Origin: Streptomyces longhuiensis | GTDB lineage: Bacteria > Actinomycetota > Actinomycetes > Streptomycetales > Streptomycetaceae | NCBI RefSeq assembly: GCF_020616555.1 | Contig: NZ_CP085173.1 | Coordinates: 1,674,001-1,738,000 of the forward strand | Direction of reading: 5' to 3' | DNA: 64,000 nucleotides | Shown: in pieces, positions 63,098-64,000 of the stretch | How the letters are laid out: each line of letters begins with the position of its first letter | Numbering within the stretch: position 1 is the first letter of the stretch | Program-made: the position numbers and the translations under genes | The notes under the pieces: generated by a model | Database searches by the model: none | The model's input: the letters and a program-made list of their open reading frames with translations, nothing else | What the model was told of the DNA's origin: nothing

Positions 63098-64000
63098 CTA
63101 CCGGGCGGAGTCGCCACCGCGGCGCACTACCAGCGCCGCGTTGGAGCCCATGAGTCCCCTGCTGAGGACCAGGGCCGTGTGCAGTTCGGCGGGGCGAGCG
63201 CGAGACATCACCAGGTCGAGGTCATGGCAGATGTCGAACACGTTGGGGGTGGGGGGTACGAGGCCGTTCTCCATCGCGAACACTGCGGAGACGACATCCA
63301 GCACGGGCGCCGCGCAGTAGGCCCGCCCGGTACCGGTCTTGGGTGCCGTGACGGGGACGCGGCTGCCGTGCGCACCCAGGGCGTCGGCGATGGCCAGCGC
63401 CTCGGCGCGGTCCGCCTCCGGTACGCCCATGGCGTCGGCGAAGACGACGTCGATCTCCTCCGGGGCGCAGCCCGCCTCGTCGAGGGCGCCCTTGATCGCT
63501 CGGGCGAGTCCCTCCCGGGACTCCTCCCAGCGGGAGGCACCGGTGAAGGTGGCCGAGTGGCCGGCCACCACGGCCCGGATGTCCGTCCCCCGTTCGCGGG
63601 CGCGGGTCTCGTCCTCGACGACGAGCATCGCGCCGCCCTCGGCGGGCGCGAATCCGCGGGCCCCCTTGGTGAAGGGCAGGTAGGCCCGGTCGGGCTCCTC
63701 GGCGGTGCTGAGCTCGGGGTAGCCGAGCTGGCACACCATCGAGTACGGGGCGAGAGGCGCCTCGGCGGATCCGACGACCATGGCGCCGGTTCCGCGCCGT
63801 ACGGTGCGGGCCGCGTGCGCGATGGCGTCAAGACCACCCGCCTCGTCGCTCGCGACCACTCCGCACGGCCCCTTGAAGCCGCTCCAGATGGAGATCTGTC
63901 CGGTGCTCGCGGCATAGAACCAGGCGATGGACTGGTAGGGGCCCACGAATTTGGAGCCCTGACCCCACAGCTTCTGGAGCTCTCGCTGTCCGAACTCACC
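63098..64000 (-). CDS. Type II PKS chain length factor (KS-beta), partial
   Basis: C-terminal 300 residues of a ketosynthase-like chain length factor; the start lies beyond the right edge. The visible part has FVGPYQSIAWFYAASTGQIS, the KS-fold GGAMLVVEDE, VTAPKTGTGRAYCAAPVLDV and the ending SNAALVVRRGG. The position matching the KS-alpha active-site Cys falls in the segment around QISIWSGFKGPCG and shows no KS-type Cys, as expected for a non-condensing subunit. Best match by gene order is WhiE-ORFIV of grey spore pigment clusters. Confidence 0.92.
   Translation of the reverse strand, partial: GEFGQRELQKLWGQGSKFVGPYQSIAWFYAASTGQISIWSGFKGPCGVVASDEAGGLDAIAHAARTVRRGTGAMVVGSAEAPLAPYSMVCQLGYPELSTAEEPDRAYLPFTKGARGFAPAEGGAMLVVEDETRARERGTDIRAVVAGHSATFTGASRWEESREGLARAIKGALDEAGCAPEEIDVVFADAMGVPEADRAEALAIADALGAHGSRVPVTAPKTGTGRAYCAAPVLDVVSAVFAMENGLVPPTPNVFDICHDLDLVMSRARPAELHTALVLSRGLMGSNAALVVRRGGDSAR

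Overview
The window is high-GC DNA with strong third-position GC bias, many GTG starts and purine-rich ribosome binding sites. Its gene content (a conservon, a spore-pigment-type type II PKS, an Endo H-type GH18 enzyme, short-tailed PP2C regulators, many cytochromes P450) is that of a Streptomyces chromosome. About 60 genes or gene remnants are supported. No rRNA, tRNA, complete insertion sequence or CRISPR array was seen.

Left part (1-19 kb). An Endo H-like secreted glycosidase is followed by a stretch of gene debris (HNH endonuclease, MetE-like and anti-sigma-kinase-like remnants), a PAS-PAS-GAF-PP2C phosphatase, a decayed DUF6000 gene and a DUF6817 protein. Then comes the most interesting region, about 6.4-18.3 kb, which reads as an unusual RiPP (ribosomally made, modified peptide) biosynthetic cluster. 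Leftward genes are a 53-codon precursor-like peptide at 10661-10822 with its own promoter and ribosome binding site, a B12-type radical SAM enzyme, a cytosolic SBP_bac_5-like protein, and an E1/ThiF-like adenylating enzyme with a PqqD-like N-terminus. Rightward genes are a P450, a second precursor-like gene that appears frameshifted, an MFS exporter, a RiPP-maturation radical SAM C-methyltransferase, a DUF5825-like protein and a second P450. No YcaO, LanM or lasso cyclase is visible, so the class is not one I can name. Gene remnants flank the cluster on both sides.

Middle part (19-49 kb). Mostly core-type Streptomyces genes: the dhaKLM dihydroxyacetone phosphotransferase, an FN3 lipoprotein, a Gfo/Idh oxidoreductase, fadH with a PadR regulator, MarR, GNAT, peptide deformylase, a VOC protein and a sugar epimerase. 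These are followed by a two-component system whose response regulator carries a repetitive tail, a glycosyltransferase/DUF2064/methyltransferase operon, and a membrane molybdopterin oxidoreductase. Next are a DUF2156 membrane protein, a short Rho paralogue, pyrophosphatase, and a nickel/cobalt transporter controlled by a cobalamin riboswitch and probably by a divergent ArsR regulator.

Right part (49-64 kb). A conservon (cvnA-D plus an ExxR-less CYP157-like P450) faces a second P450 across a strong bidirectional terminator. A metallo-beta-lactamase-fold enzyme, a secreted lytic-transglycosylase-like protein, an LCP protein and a secreted beta-helix protein follow. The window ends inside a leftward type II PKS cluster of spore-pigment type (chain length factor, ACP, aromatase, TcmI-like cyclase) with a convergent O-methyltransferase; the ketosynthase alpha lies beyond the right edge.
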